Below are positions 7,563 through 16,003 of a DNA stretch of 64,000 bases, piece after piece. Location of the stretch: NCBI GenBank assembly GCA_948530865.1, contig CAOTKV010000008.1:1-64000 (forward strand). Direction: 5' to 3'. This stretch comes from an uncultured Clostridia bacterium (lineage in GTDB: Bacteria > Bacillota > Clostridia > TANB77 > CAG-508). Positions within the stretch are counted from its first letter, which is position 1. Each line of letters opens with the position of its first letter. The translations under genes were made by a program, and so were the position numbers. The notes beneath the pieces were generated by a model. The model was not told where the DNA came from and searched no databases. It worked only from the letters and a program-made list of their open reading frames with translations.

Positions 7563-8579
7563 TTAAATTAAATCTTTCTGAACATATTCTAGTTCTTTTA
7601 TACTTGGCACTCTTTCATTTCCATTTGCTGTGTTTCCCACTTCTATGGAAACATTTAAAGCATTAAATGGTTCTAAACTATGATAAATTACTGTTTTATC
7701 ATCCTTTTTATTTACATATTGCTTTAATTCTTTAGTATTTTCTTCAAGTACATTATTTAAATCTGAAAATAATTCGGTAGATTTACAATCCAAATAATTA
7801 AAGTTTACTTTTTCATTTAATATATTTCTATTTTCTCCTAAATCCATTTCTAAAATGAATGTTGGTGCTTCTTCTAAATCTCCTTGAGAATTTAATATTT
7901 CATAATATCCACTTACAGCCACATTTACATTTATTTTTTCTTCTTGAAGTTCTTTAATAGCTTTTACAACAGCATTAAAACTATTCATATTTCTGCAATC
8001 AACTTCACAAATTAATCTTATTTTTTGTGTTTTATTAACATTATATGCTGCCCTTATTGACGATTTGATTAGTTCTTTTCCTATACCTCTAATCTTAATA
8101 TTATTACTATTTACAGCGTTTGGTTTGGTTAATACTCCACTAATAGTTAAAACTGTTTCATTTGATGTTGGAAAATATGGATTATCACTAATTGATTTAT
8201 TATTTTCAATTTTTACAGTTGTAACACCTAATATATCTTCACTTCCATATTCATCTTTTTGGCTTGCTAGCATGATTGGATATTTTAAAATATTATCTAA
8301 TATGTTACTTATATTTGGAATATGAATAAAATCCTTATTGCCAGTATAATTAACATCATAAAAATATGCTAAATTAAAAATCATATCTCTAACTAAATCC
8401 TTATTTTGGATTGTTTGGAATAAATAAAATTTTGTATCCAACATAGTTGGATTTCTCTTAATAAACTCTTCTGTTTTTTCCTCCATTTCTTCAATATAGT
8501 TTTTGAAAATTACCTGCTTGGGTCCCTCTGGGGAGTGACCGCTAGAAGTATTTTCTTTTTTGTGTCTTTTCTTTTTCAT
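7563..8579 (-). CDS. GNAT-fold-like protein paired with the ATP-grasp ligase
   Basis: 338 residues with a highly charged N-terminus (MKKKRHKKENTSSGHSPEG). The middle segment RGIGKELIKSSIRAAYN resembles the acetyl-CoA pyrophosphate-binding loop (R/Q-x-x-G-x-G/A) and following helix of GNAT acyltransferases. The next strand, IRLICEVDCRNMNSFNAV, matches the GNAT motif in which an Asn-containing turn precedes an 'NxxAxxLY'-like helix. No membrane segment is present. The start has GGAGAG 5 nt upstream. The coupling to an ATP-grasp ligase recalls acyltransferase/ATP-grasp pairs that build N-acylated dipeptides, but substrate is unknown. Confidence 0.55.
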   Translation of the reverse strand: MKKKRHKKENTSSGHSPEGPKQVIFKNYIEEMEEKTEEFIKRNPTMLDTKFYLFQTIQNKDLVRDMIFNLAYFYDVNYTGNKDFIHIPNISNILDNILKYPIMLASQKDEYGSEDILGVTTVKIENNKSISDNPYFPTSNETVLTISGVLTKPNAVNSNNIKIRGIGKELIKSSIRAAYNVNKTQKIRLICEVDCRNMNSFNAVVKAIKELQEEKINVNVAVSGYYEILNSQGDLEEAPTFILEMDLGENRNILNEKVNFNYLDCKSTELFSDLNNVLEENTKELKQYVNKKDDKTVIYHSLEPFNALNVSIEVGNTANGNERVPSIKELEYVQKDLI

Positions 8580-8886
8580 AAAAACTCTCCTGTTTTATAA
8601 GATCGTATAAATAGTATATAAAGCAAATTTTGGACAAATTTGTTTATATATCCATTTCTACAAGACTATAATACTCTGATTTTAGCTAAAAAGCAAATTT
8701 CAAATTAAATCAAATTATTGCTAATTTCAGTCAAAAAGTTTATATTACTGTTTATCTTATTATTTTTTTCATTCAAAATTACTAATTTATCTCGTTTTAT
8801 CTCGTTTTTTCATAGCATAAGAATTGCATTTTATATTTACATAAACAAAAGGTGTACATTTTTATGTACACCTTTAAAACTATTTC
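8580..8886. other. Intergenic region without a visible gene
   Basis: Strongly AT-rich with no open frame bearing a ribosome site. It contains a small inverted repeat, CAAATTT...AAATTTG around 8623-8642, that could be an operator for the GNAT-like gene, and the transporter-operon terminator at 8848-8875. No convincing -35/-10 pair was found for the gene at 8579. Confidence 0.5.
8848..8875 (-). terminator. Terminator of the Gld-type ABC transporter operon
   Basis: AAAGGTGTACAT and ATGTACACCTTT form a perfect 12-bp stem with a 4-nt loop, 11 bp after the last gene of the operon. Confidence 0.85.
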
Positions 8887-10404
8887 TTATTTTCTTCTTT
8901 TTCTATATCTTCCAATTATTACTCCAATTCCAATAATTACAAATGGAACTGCAAAAATAAGTGTTATAACAATTTTGTTTTCTGATTCAGTTGGCATATA
9001 TGTTGAACTTGCCATATCTTTTCTTATTGTTAATGTATTTCCTTTATCTCCTAAGTAAGCCATTGAATTTATAACAAAATCTTTATTACTTCCTAAATAT
9101 GATAATGGATAATTTTCACTTAAAGCATTAATAACATAATCGCTTATAAAGCTTCCTGATGCTGATACAACTAATTTTGATTGAACAGAAGTGCTTTCTC
9201 CATTTTCATTTGTAGAATTTATAGTTTTTGTTAATAATGATGCAATTTCAGATTTTCCTGGTGTTCCAGATTCCATTGCTGCTTGCAAATCTGATCCTAA
9301 ATTTGTAACAAAAATTGCTTTATCACTAGATGACAATAAAGTTTCTTTTTCTACATTCAAATTTTGTAATGTTGCATCATCTGCAAAATTTATTTTTCCA
9401 GCGTATACAAGCCACATATAACTATCTGTATAAATATCTTGTGTTATTTGACTTGTATTAGATACTTCAGGCATAAATATATTTGGATATCCTGAAGCTG
9501 TTTTATTTTCTTCATATTCTAATGTGTATCCATTAGGGATTGATATACCAAATTCATCAAGTACTGTTTGTAAAATAGGTAAAGTTGTTCCTTCTGATAC
9601 AACATCTTGTGAATAATAAATATTTCCACCTTTATTTATATAGTTTTTAATTGCTTGAGCCTCTGGTTCCATAATATCACTTGATGGTGACATAATTGCT
9701 AATATATCACAATCTTCTGGAACTGCTCCTGTTGTAACTAAATTTACATTATTTATTTCAAATGATTCGTTTTGTAAATATGTTGTAAGAACTTGCATTT
9801 CAGAAAACTCAAATTCGCCATGTCCTTCAGTAAAATAAATTTTTGGTTTATTTTCTTCTGTTAAAGAAAGAATTGAGTTTGTAATTGTTTGCTCAGTAGT
9901 ATCTATTTTTTGAGATGTTGTATAATCATATGTGTAAAAATCAGTAGATGCATCTATTACTTTTTCTGAATTATTAGATTTCAATATCATTATATAATAT
10001 CCACTTCTTAAATCATGTTCTTTAATCATATCATAATTTGATTCTTCTGTTAAAATCTCATATTTTATTTTTTTATTTGCTTCGTTATATTGTTTTAAAA
10101 GTTTTATTTGACTTGCATCTTCTTCAAATCCATAAGCATAAATTGTTATATCTTGGTTTATCTTTTGAATTGCATTTTTGGAAGTATCTGATAAAGTATA
10201 TATTTTATTTTCTGTAACATCAATTTCTGGCAATTCAAGAGTTCCAGTCCAAAGATTTAAGCAAACATATGCTGCAAATAAAATTAAAATTAATAATATA
10301 GTTACAGTTCTATTTACAAGCCATCCTCTTCTTATTTTTAAAGATATTTTTTCTTTTAAAGTTGTTTTATTTTTGATTGGTTCATTATCTTCCATTAATT
10401 TCAT
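8887..10404 (-). CDS. GldG-family ABC transporter auxiliary protein
   Basis: A 505-residue protein with one N-terminal membrane helix (about 33-52), a large extracytoplasmic region and one C-terminal helix (about 478-498) followed by RYRKRRK. The segment DVTENKIYTLSDTSKNAI is the typical opening of GldG / DUF4350-type proteins. IYFTEGHGE and a ThuA/GATase-like DCDILAIMSPSSD...INKGGNIYY region match the family. It is the last gene of a three-gene operon with an ABC permease and ATPase, and should form the third component of that exporter. The start is ambiguous: ATG at 10404 is only 2 nt from the GGAG, while a second ATG 9 nt downstream is 11 nt away. Confidence 0.85.
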   Translation of the reverse strand: MKLMEDNEPIKNKTTLKEKISLKIRRGWLVNRTVTILLILILFAAYVCLNLWTGTLELPEIDVTENKIYTLSDTSKNAIQKINQDITIYAYGFEEDASQIKLLKQYNEANKKIKYEILTEESNYDMIKEHDLRSGYYIMILKSNNSEKVIDASTDFYTYDYTTSQKIDTTEQTITNSILSLTEENKPKIYFTEGHGEFEFSEMQVLTTYLQNESFEINNVNLVTTGAVPEDCDILAIMSPSSDIMEPEAQAIKNYINKGGNIYYSQDVVSEGTTLPILQTVLDEFGISIPNGYTLEYEENKTASGYPNIFMPEVSNTSQITQDIYTDSYMWLVYAGKINFADDATLQNLNVEKETLLSSSDKAIFVTNLGSDLQAAMESGTPGKSEIASLLTKTINSTNENGESTSVQSKLVVSASGSFISDYVINALSENYPLSYLGSNKDFVINSMAYLGDKGNTLTIRKDMASSTYMPTESENKIVITLIFAVPFVIIGIGVIIGRYRKRRK

Positions 10405-10413
10405 CTCTCCTTT

Positions 10414-11103
10414 CTATTTTACACTTTTTCTTCTTTGTAATGTAAGTATTGTAAGTAATACAAATAATACTGTAAAAGAAACAAATGTAATTATATCTGA
10501 AATTGAAATTAATCCAACTGCAAAATTATCAAATTTGTATATTAGTGAGAATATTTCAACAGATTCAAATGCTCCTCCCATACCAGGCATGAACCATAAT
10601 GCCATAAATACACCAATTGTAATAACTGATGCAACTATTTGATTTTCAGTAATACTTGATGCAAACATACCAAATGAAATGTATGCTAAACTTAGTAAGA
10701 AAAATCCAAATAATGTACTTAATGCAACTATTAAAGATGGTTTTCCAAAATGGCTTAAAATTGCAAAATACATTAATGTACAGATTTCAGTAACAATCAT
10801 TATTATTGCTGCAGCTAGAAATTTTCCTAAAACAACTGATGTAATACTTCTTGGAGAAGTAAGTATTAATTGCTCTGTTCCGCTTTTTCTTTCTTCTGCA
10901 AACATTCTCATTGTTAAGACTGGAGTTATAAATGTTAAAATTGTAGCTCCATTATAAAATAAATATTCAAAATTTAATATTTGACTTTGATATATTGTTG
11001 AATAGAAAAATATACTGAAAATTAGTAAAAATAATCCTATAAAAATATATCCTGTTGGAGATAAAAGATAACTCTTTAATTCTTTTTTCATTACAGCAAA
11101 CAT
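10414..11103 (-). CDS. ABC-2 type transporter permease (GldF-like)
   Basis: 229 residues with six predicted membrane helices, beginning MFAVMKKELKSYLLSPTGYIFIG, the standard GldF-like start. The cytoplasmic loop FAEERKSGTEQLILTSP is the conserved 'EERR-x-GTxE-LLLTxP' signature of the ABC-2 permease family. It overlaps the ATPase stop by one base and precedes the GldG-like gene by 9 bp, so the three are translationally linked. Substrate is unknown; in Bacteroidetes the related genes support gliding, but in Clostridia they are simply exporters of unknown cargo. Confidence 0.88.
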   Translation of the reverse strand: MFAVMKKELKSYLLSPTGYIFIGLFLLIFSIFFYSTIYQSQILNFEYLFYNGATILTFITPVLTMRMFAEERKSGTEQLILTSPRSITSVVLGKFLAAAIIMIVTEICTLMYFAILSHFGKPSLIVALSTLFGFFLLSLAYISFGMFASSITENQIVASVITIGVFMALWFMPGMGGAFESVEIFSLIYKFDNFAVGLISISDIITFVSFTVLFVLLTILTLQRRKSVK

Positions 11104-12245
11104 TATTTATTACCTCCTTTATCTTGATTATTTTCTTTATTATTTTTAGCTTCTTTTTTAGCTTCTTTTTCAGCCTTTTTACGTGCTTTTTCTTCTTTTA
11201 TAGCTTGTTTTCTATTTTCTTTTTCTTCTTTACGTTTATTTTCTTCTTCTCTTAACTCTTCAATTTCTTTATTATATTGCATTTTTTCTACTTCTTTTTG
11301 GCTATATTCTTTTCTGTCTTCAACAAGTTTGATAAATGCATCTTCTAATGAATTCTCTGAAACTGACATTTCAAGAATAATAATATTTTCATTTACACAT
11401 TCTACACTTAATTTTCTTCTGATATCATTTTCAGAATCAGCTTCAACTAAATATTCTTTACTCTTATCTTCATTTTCTTTAACAAACTTAATTTGCTTAA
11501 TTTCATCCACTTTACTTTTTAAACTTTCAAATTTATTATTCATATCATCAACAACAACTTTTAAAACAGTTTTATCTGTTGTTTTCTTTTCAAGATTTTT
11601 AGGTGTATCTACTGCAACAATTTCACCTTTATCTATAACAATAATTTTATCGCAAATTTGATTTATCTCAGGAAGAATATGTGAACTAATAAATACAGTA
11701 TGATCTTTTCCAAAAGATTTTATAAGTTCTCTTATTTCAATAACTTGCTTTGGATCTAATCCAACAGTTGGTTCATCTAAAATTAATATTTTTGGATTTC
11801 CAACAATTGCGCCAGCTAAGCTTACTCTTTGCTTATAACCTCTTGATAGATTTTTAGTTAAGTTATTTTGAACTTTTTCTAATCCTGTTTCTTCAATTGC
11901 CTTTTTTACAGCTTCTTTACGATTTTTCCTTGGTATCATTTTTAAATTAGCCATATAAGTTATAAACTCTTTTACTGTTAAATCTGAATACAAAGGTGTT
12001 CCTTCTGGCATATAACCAATTTGAGCTTTTACTTTTTTTGGCTTATGGTCAATATTATAACCATCAACAATTATTTCTCCTGATGTAGGTTCGATAAAAC
12101 CTGTAATCATGTTCATAGTTGTACTTTTTCCAGCTCCATTACGACCAAGAAAGCCAACTATTTCTCCATCTTTGACTTCGAAATTGATATTTCTAACTGC
12201 ATAGAAATTACCATATTTTTTAGTAACATTTTTTACTTCTATCAA
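11103..12245 (-). CDS. ABC transporter ATPase with lysine/glutamate-rich tail (GldA-like)
   Basis: A nucleotide-binding subunit with Walker A GRNGAGKST (about residues 34-42), Q-loop, signature LSRGYKQRVSLAG, Walker B ILILDEPTVGLDP and H-loop SSHI. After the domain (about residue 310) comes a roughly 70-residue, almost wholly charged tail rich in KEE/KKA repeats, probably a coiled coil or disordered region, which is longer than in typical GldA-like ATPases. The start codon is TTG at 12245, supported by GGAGG 9 nt upstream. It energises the permease encoded by the next gene. Confidence 0.9.
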   Translation of the reverse strand: MIEVKNVTKKYGNFYAVRNINFEVKDGEIVGFLGRNGAGKSTTMNMITGFIEPTSGEIIVDGYNIDHKPKKVKAQIGYMPEGTPLYSDLTVKEFITYMANLKMIPRKNRKEAVKKAIEETGLEKVQNNLTKNLSRGYKQRVSLAGAIVGNPKILILDEPTVGLDPKQVIEIRELIKSFGKDHTVFISSHILPEINQICDKIIVIDKGEIVAVDTPKNLEKKTTDKTVLKVVVDDMNNKFESLKSKVDEIKQIKFVKENEDKSKEYLVEADSENDIRRKLSVECVNENIIILEMSVSENSLEDAFIKLVEDRKEYSQKEVEKMQYNKEIEELREEENKRKEEKENRKQAIKEEKARKKAEKEAKKEAKNNKENNQDKGGNK

Positions 12246-12296
12246 AGTCTTGTCCTCCTTTAAATTTGTTTTTCCTTTAGGATTTTATATATAAAA

Positions 12297-12325
12297 CCTT
12301 AAAATAAACTTAAAATTTATTAAGG
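12297..12325 (-). terminator. Weak hairpin between trmB and the ABC operon
   Basis: CCTTAA...TAAA pairs with TTTA...TTAAGG, leaving a small bulge, followed on the minus strand by GGTTTTATAT. It would end trmB transcripts; the stem is AT-rich and the U-tract poor. Confidence 0.4.
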
Positions 12326-12333
12326 TTAAATAT

Positions 12334-12999
12334 CTATTTTAGTTTTGCTATCAAAGCTTTAATTTTTATTCCTTCTTCTGAAAACATTTTTTCATGTTCT
12401 GTAATAATATTTTCCTCAAAAATTTCTTCATTGTGCAAATCATATGTTTTTGAAATTATTTCATAACCTGATTCAGCAAAATACTCTAAACTTGCTTCAA
12501 ATAATTCATCTGAATCTGTTTTAAAATAAATTTCACCATTTTGGCTTAAGAATTTTTTATAGTTTTCAAGTTGTCTTGGATGTGTTAATCTTTTTTTGTT
12601 ATGTTTTTTCTTAGGCCACGGATTACAAAAATTTATATATATTCTTTTTATTTTATCGTTTTCATCAAACACATTAAAAATTTGTTCAACATTTGCTCTA
12701 ATCAAAAATAAGTTTTCTGGATTTTCAAAATTATATGCTTTTTCTATATTTCTTTTTGAAAGTCCAAGCATAGCTTCAATCATATCTACTGCAATATAAT
12801 TTACATCTCTATGTGAAGATGCCAAATTTGCTATAAAACTTCCTTTACCACAACCAAGTTCAATGTGTAAATCTTGGTTGTTCTCAAACTTACTTTTCCA
12901 TTTTCCTTTAAATTCTTCTGGTTTATCAATATAAAATTTTGCATTTTCCAATTCTTCTTTTGCCCATTTCTTTCTTCTAATTCTCATATTTTCACTCAC
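12334..12999 (-). CDS. trmB: tRNA (guanine-N7-)-methyltransferase
   Basis: TrmB methylates N7 of G46 in the variable loop of tRNAs using S-adenosylmethionine. The SAM-binding motif LHIELGCGKGSFI lies near residues 46-58, YIAVDMIEAM follows, and the family signature NFCNPWPKKKHNKKRLTHP lies near residue 125, holding the substrate-binding acidic and basic residues. The 221-residue length is normal. It begins 6 bp after the VanW gene and probably shares its promoter at 14558. Confidence 0.95.
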   Translation of the reverse strand: MSENMRIRRKKWAKEELENAKFYIDKPEEFKGKWKSKFENNQDLHIELGCGKGSFIANLASSHRDVNYIAVDMIEAMLGLSKRNIEKAYNFENPENLFLIRANVEQIFNVFDENDKIKRIYINFCNPWPKKKHNKKRLTHPRQLENYKKFLSQNGEIYFKTDSDELFEASLEYFAESGYEIISKTYDLHNEEIFEENIITEHEKMFSEEGIKIKALIAKLK

Positions 13000-13005
13000 A
13001 ATCTA

Positions 13006-14520
13006 TTAATGTTTTTTATATGTATCTGTATATAATTTATCTCTTTTTATAAGATTTCCATCATCATCTCTATAAGCTCTATATGATTCAACAACTAGTG
13101 TTGTACTAGTATTTTTTATTGTTTTGCTTTCAATTGATAAATTATATCTATCATATTCTTCATCAGTTTTCAAACCATATATACTAACAGTTGCTATTCC
13201 TCCGCTTACTGATGCTTCTATTTTTATAGGATAATCTCTTCTGTTTTCAAATTTAAAATCTGTTGACCCCCATACAACTGTAGCATCTTTACCTGCATCA
13301 GCATATGAAGGAACAAACATGTGATTTCTTCTTTCTTCTATTAACATTCCAGATTCTATAACTGCATTATATAATGTTGTAGAAATTTGGCAAATTCCTC
13401 CACCAAGCCCATTTGTAACTTCACCATCTTGATATATTGCAGCTTCTTTATATCCAGCTGCTATTGTTCTTTTTCCTACAACCTTATTATAAGAAAAAAT
13501 TTCACCTGGCATAACGACAGTTCCATCAATCTTATTTGCAGCTAATCTTAAATTAGTAGTTCTATCTGTATTACTTGTTGGATATTTAGTAGAAAAAGAA
13601 CCTAATAAATTAGGAAATGCTTCTCTTCCAAAATCTTGAACAGTAACATCTGCTTTTGTATAAATCAAATCTATTGCATATTCTTCAGCATCAGGATTAT
13701 CATTTATCGCATTTTGCATTTGTTCTACATCAAAATCAATACCTGTAACATCTGGAAAAACAGCATATGGCTCTGTTGTAAAATATGCATCTTGTACTTC
13801 TCTATAAATATCTGCATGAATTGGTTCTAAATCTATTGGATCAGGATATTGAACATATGTAGGAATTTTTATATATTTATTAGAATAGCTAATATCCTGA
13901 ATTGCTTCTACAATTTCTTTTTTTAATTCATCATATATTATTCCTGCTCCATTAACCCCATTTGTAATGATAAGTTCGCCATCATCAACATAATAAGCTG
14001 GTTGTTCTAATTGATCTGGCAAGAATGCTTCGATGTTTTTTAAATAATTTGTTAATGCTTCATCATTATATACTAAAACCGGCTCAATGTTTATATTTGC
14101 CATAAGAACATTTATATATTGACTAACATTTTCCCAAAATTTTCCTGTTTTAGCTATATTTAATGCAAAATTAACTGAAGACTCAATATCAAATTTTGCT
14201 TCGATTTGCTCTACTTCTACATAATAATTTGAATTCTTATAAACAAGTTCAATATGATCATTCATCTGTTTTTTTAACTCTTTATTTACAAGTACAACAG
14301 CTTCATCTTTTGTTAATCCTGAAACATTTACACCTTTAATAAAAACTCCTGACTGAATTTTATCAGAGTTTTGCATATTTGAATAAAATATCATTGTTAC
14401 TGCAATAAAAATTCCAATAACAATTGCTACTAATATTACAAATACAAAAGCAATACTATCATGTTTAAACATTTTAAAAACTTTTTTTGTATCACCATTA
14501 AAAATCTCAAAATCTGGCAT
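13006..14520 (-). CDS. VanW-family protein with YoaR-type peptidoglycan-binding domain
   Basis: 504 residues: a short cytoplasmic head, one membrane helix (about 20-45), then an extracytoplasmic YoaR-like putative peptidoglycan-binding region (about 60-290, containing FIKGVNVSGLTKDEA). The VanW domain follows (about 310-440), with NLRLAANKIDGTVVMPGEIFSY split over two strands and the diagnostic GGGICQISTTLYNAV. A G5-like basic end follows. Such proteins occur throughout Clostridia; VanW itself accompanies some vancomycin-resistance clusters but its activity is undefined. No other van gene is nearby, so a cell-wall maintenance role is more likely than resistance. Confidence 0.9.
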   Translation of the reverse strand: MPDFEIFNGDTKKVFKMFKHDSIAFVFVILVAIVIGIFIAVTMIFYSNMQNSDKIQSGVFIKGVNVSGLTKDEAVVLVNKELKKQMNDHIELVYKNSNYYVEVEQIEAKFDIESSVNFALNIAKTGKFWENVSQYINVLMANINIEPVLVYNDEALTNYLKNIEAFLPDQLEQPAYYVDDGELIITNGVNGAGIIYDELKKEIVEAIQDISYSNKYIKIPTYVQYPDPIDLEPIHADIYREVQDAYFTTEPYAVFPDVTGIDFDVEQMQNAINDNPDAEEYAIDLIYTKADVTVQDFGREAFPNLLGSFSTKYPTSNTDRTTNLRLAANKIDGTVVMPGEIFSYNKVVGKRTIAAGYKEAAIYQDGEVTNGLGGGICQISTTLYNAVIESGMLIEERRNHMFVPSYADAGKDATVVWGSTDFKFENRRDYPIKIEASVSGGIATVSIYGLKTDEEYDRYNLSIESKTIKNTSTTLVVESYRAYRDDDGNLIKRDKLYTDTYKKH

Positions 14521-14557
14521 ATATATTTCCTCAAAATTATTATATAAATTCTTTTCT

Positions 14558-14586
14558 ATTATATTTTAAAAAAATTCACAAATCAA
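14558..14586 (-). promoter_or_regulatory. Promoter of the VanW-trmB genes
   Basis: TTGATT (14581-14586), 17-bp spacer, TATAAT (14558-14563), about 40 bp upstream of the VanW start. Confidence 0.75.
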
Positions 14587-14604
14587 TATATTTTTGATAA
14601 TTTT

Positions 14605-14636
14605 AAAAGTCCCTTAAAATTAGATTAAGAGACTTT
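14605..14636 (-). terminator. Terminator of the NAGPA-type gene
   Basis: AAAGTC and TTAA arms pair with GACTTT and TTAA (14606-14636) with two small mismatches, followed on the minus strand by TTTTAAAATT. It lies 11 bp after the stop codon. Confidence 0.7.
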
Positions 14637-14647
14637 ATTTTTATAAT

Positions 14648-15847
14648 TTATTCACCTAATTTATCTGCTACAACTGTATGATCAGAATCATCACTATCAT
14701 CTTTAGTAATAATGAATCCAGTTGAAATTGGTCTTGTTTTATGAGCTCCTGTACTATCTATTGGATCATTAACTATTGTGTCTCCTACTACTAATACACT
14801 AGATGTTCCACCATCTAAATTTGCAGCATTATATGCTCCATAGTCTTGTAATATATCAATCAAATCATCCATATCAGCACCAGTTTTTGTTCCTCTTCTT
14901 CCATTAAGAACTAAAAATAATACAATTCCATCTTTTCTCTGTGCTATAGCAGTTCTTGGAGCTGTACCCCAACCACCATTTCCTAATACTTCTGATGGTT
15001 TTCCATTTACAATTAAAAATGGTCCAAATGTAACACAATCTCTAATTCCTTGTTTTTTTGCTTCTGATAATGAGCATTTACCTAAATACAATTTATCTTC
15101 ATCAGTAAATCCTATTATTCCACCTGCTCCTGCATATGTTTTTTCAGTTACATATTTTCCATCACAAACTGTAATTCCTAATGGTGAACCACCAGTACTA
15201 TTGAAGTTTGGATCATCAAATCCACCACCATTTATTGCAAGTAATGCATCATGATTTTTGGCCATTTTAGTCAAATATTGTCCTGATACACCTAGATTAT
15301 CTGTGACAACAGTTTTAATTCTACTAGGATCATATACAGCAACTAAATAGCCATCATATGTTTTTCCTGATATTTCAATTATTTTATAATCGTTGTTATC
15401 ATCATCTCTTTCTAAGATAGCTCTTTCATATTCATTCTTGTATTCAGTAACTTTTTTATTGCTCAATCCAACATTTATAGCACTTGAATCTGAAGCTTCT
15501 CCTGATTCAACAACTTTATTTTTATCTAATATGTAAGCAATTGTCTCATCATCATAAAACCATGTGGCAAAATATTGATGAGTCATTGTTGTCATGGCTG
15601 TAGTAACAAGCCATTCTCTAAATCCTGAAAAAGGTCCATATAATAAGAATAATACAAAAATTATTCCTACTGTTCCAAGTGAAAATAATACTGTAAAAAT
15701 AGTTGTTACTTTATTTCCTTTTTTAGATTTTTTATTTATATTTCTTTTAACATCCTTTTTTCGATTACTTCTTTTTTTAGGTCTTCTTACTACTTTGACC
15801 CCTTCAAATTCTTCTTCATTAACTTCATCTATTGTACTGTTTCCCAT
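14648..15847 (-). CDS. Membrane-anchored phosphodiester glycosidase family protein (NAGPA / DUF2233)
   Basis: The start was placed at the ATG at 15847 (MGNSTIDEVNEEEFEG), which has AAAGGA 7 nt upstream. The longer upstream frame has no ribosome site and would extend to the promoter. The roughly 60-residue Lys/Arg-rich cytoplasmic head is followed by one membrane helix (about 47-70) and an extracellular NAGPA-type domain. Its hallmarks are LAINGGGFDD, TFGPFLIVNG, RTAIAQRKDG and NLDGGTSSVLV. The family includes the mammalian uncovering enzyme that hydrolyses GlcNAc-1-phosphodiesters; bacterial members act on surface glycans or wall polymers. Monocistronic, with its own promoter and terminator. 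Confidence 0.88.
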   Translation of the reverse strand: MGNSTIDEVNEEEFEGVKVVRRPKKRSNRKKDVKRNINKKSKKGNKVTTIFTVLFSLGTVGIIFVLFLLYGPFSGFREWLVTTAMTTMTHQYFATWFYDDETIAYILDKNKVVESGEASDSSAINVGLSNKKVTEYKNEYERAILERDDDNNDYKIIEISGKTYDGYLVAVYDPSRIKTVVTDNLGVSGQYLTKMAKNHDALLAINGGGFDDPNFNSTGGSPLGITVCDGKYVTEKTYAGAGGIIGFTDEDKLYLGKCSLSEAKKQGIRDCVTFGPFLIVNGKPSEVLGNGGWGTAPRTAIAQRKDGIVLFLVLNGRRGTKTGADMDDLIDILQDYGAYNAANLDGGTSSVLVVGDTIVNDPIDSTGAHKTRPISTGFIITKDDSDDSDHTVVADKLGE

Positions 15848-15917
15848 ATAAATTCCTTTCTTTGTACAAATATTTTTTGGTTTCAATTTACATATAAAAC
15901 TTTTAAATAACAATATT

Positions 15918-15946
15918 ATTTTATACGAAAAAATTATGTTTGTCTA
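15918..15946 (-). promoter_or_regulatory. Promoter of the NAGPA-type gene
   Basis: TAGACA (15941-15946), 17-bp spacer, TAAAAT (15918-15923). Confidence 0.65.
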
Positions 15947-15965
15947 TACCATTTTTTAGAAAGAT

Positions 15966-16002
15966 AAAAAAACTCTTCACATTTTTGTGAAGAGTTTTCT
16001 TT
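15966..16002 (-). terminator. Terminator of the kinase-flippase-nad-metalloprotein operon
   Basis: AAAACTCTTCACA and TGTGAAGAGTTTT form a 13-bp stem with a TTTT loop, flanked by A and T tracts. It begins 2 bp after the stop codon at 16004. Confidence 0.9.
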
Positions 16003-16003
16003 T

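Noticed and set aside
13006..14520. Vancomycin-resistance cluster
   Set aside because: VanW-domain proteins are common in Clostridia; no vanH/A/X genes are present, and the two-component system is 14 kb away.
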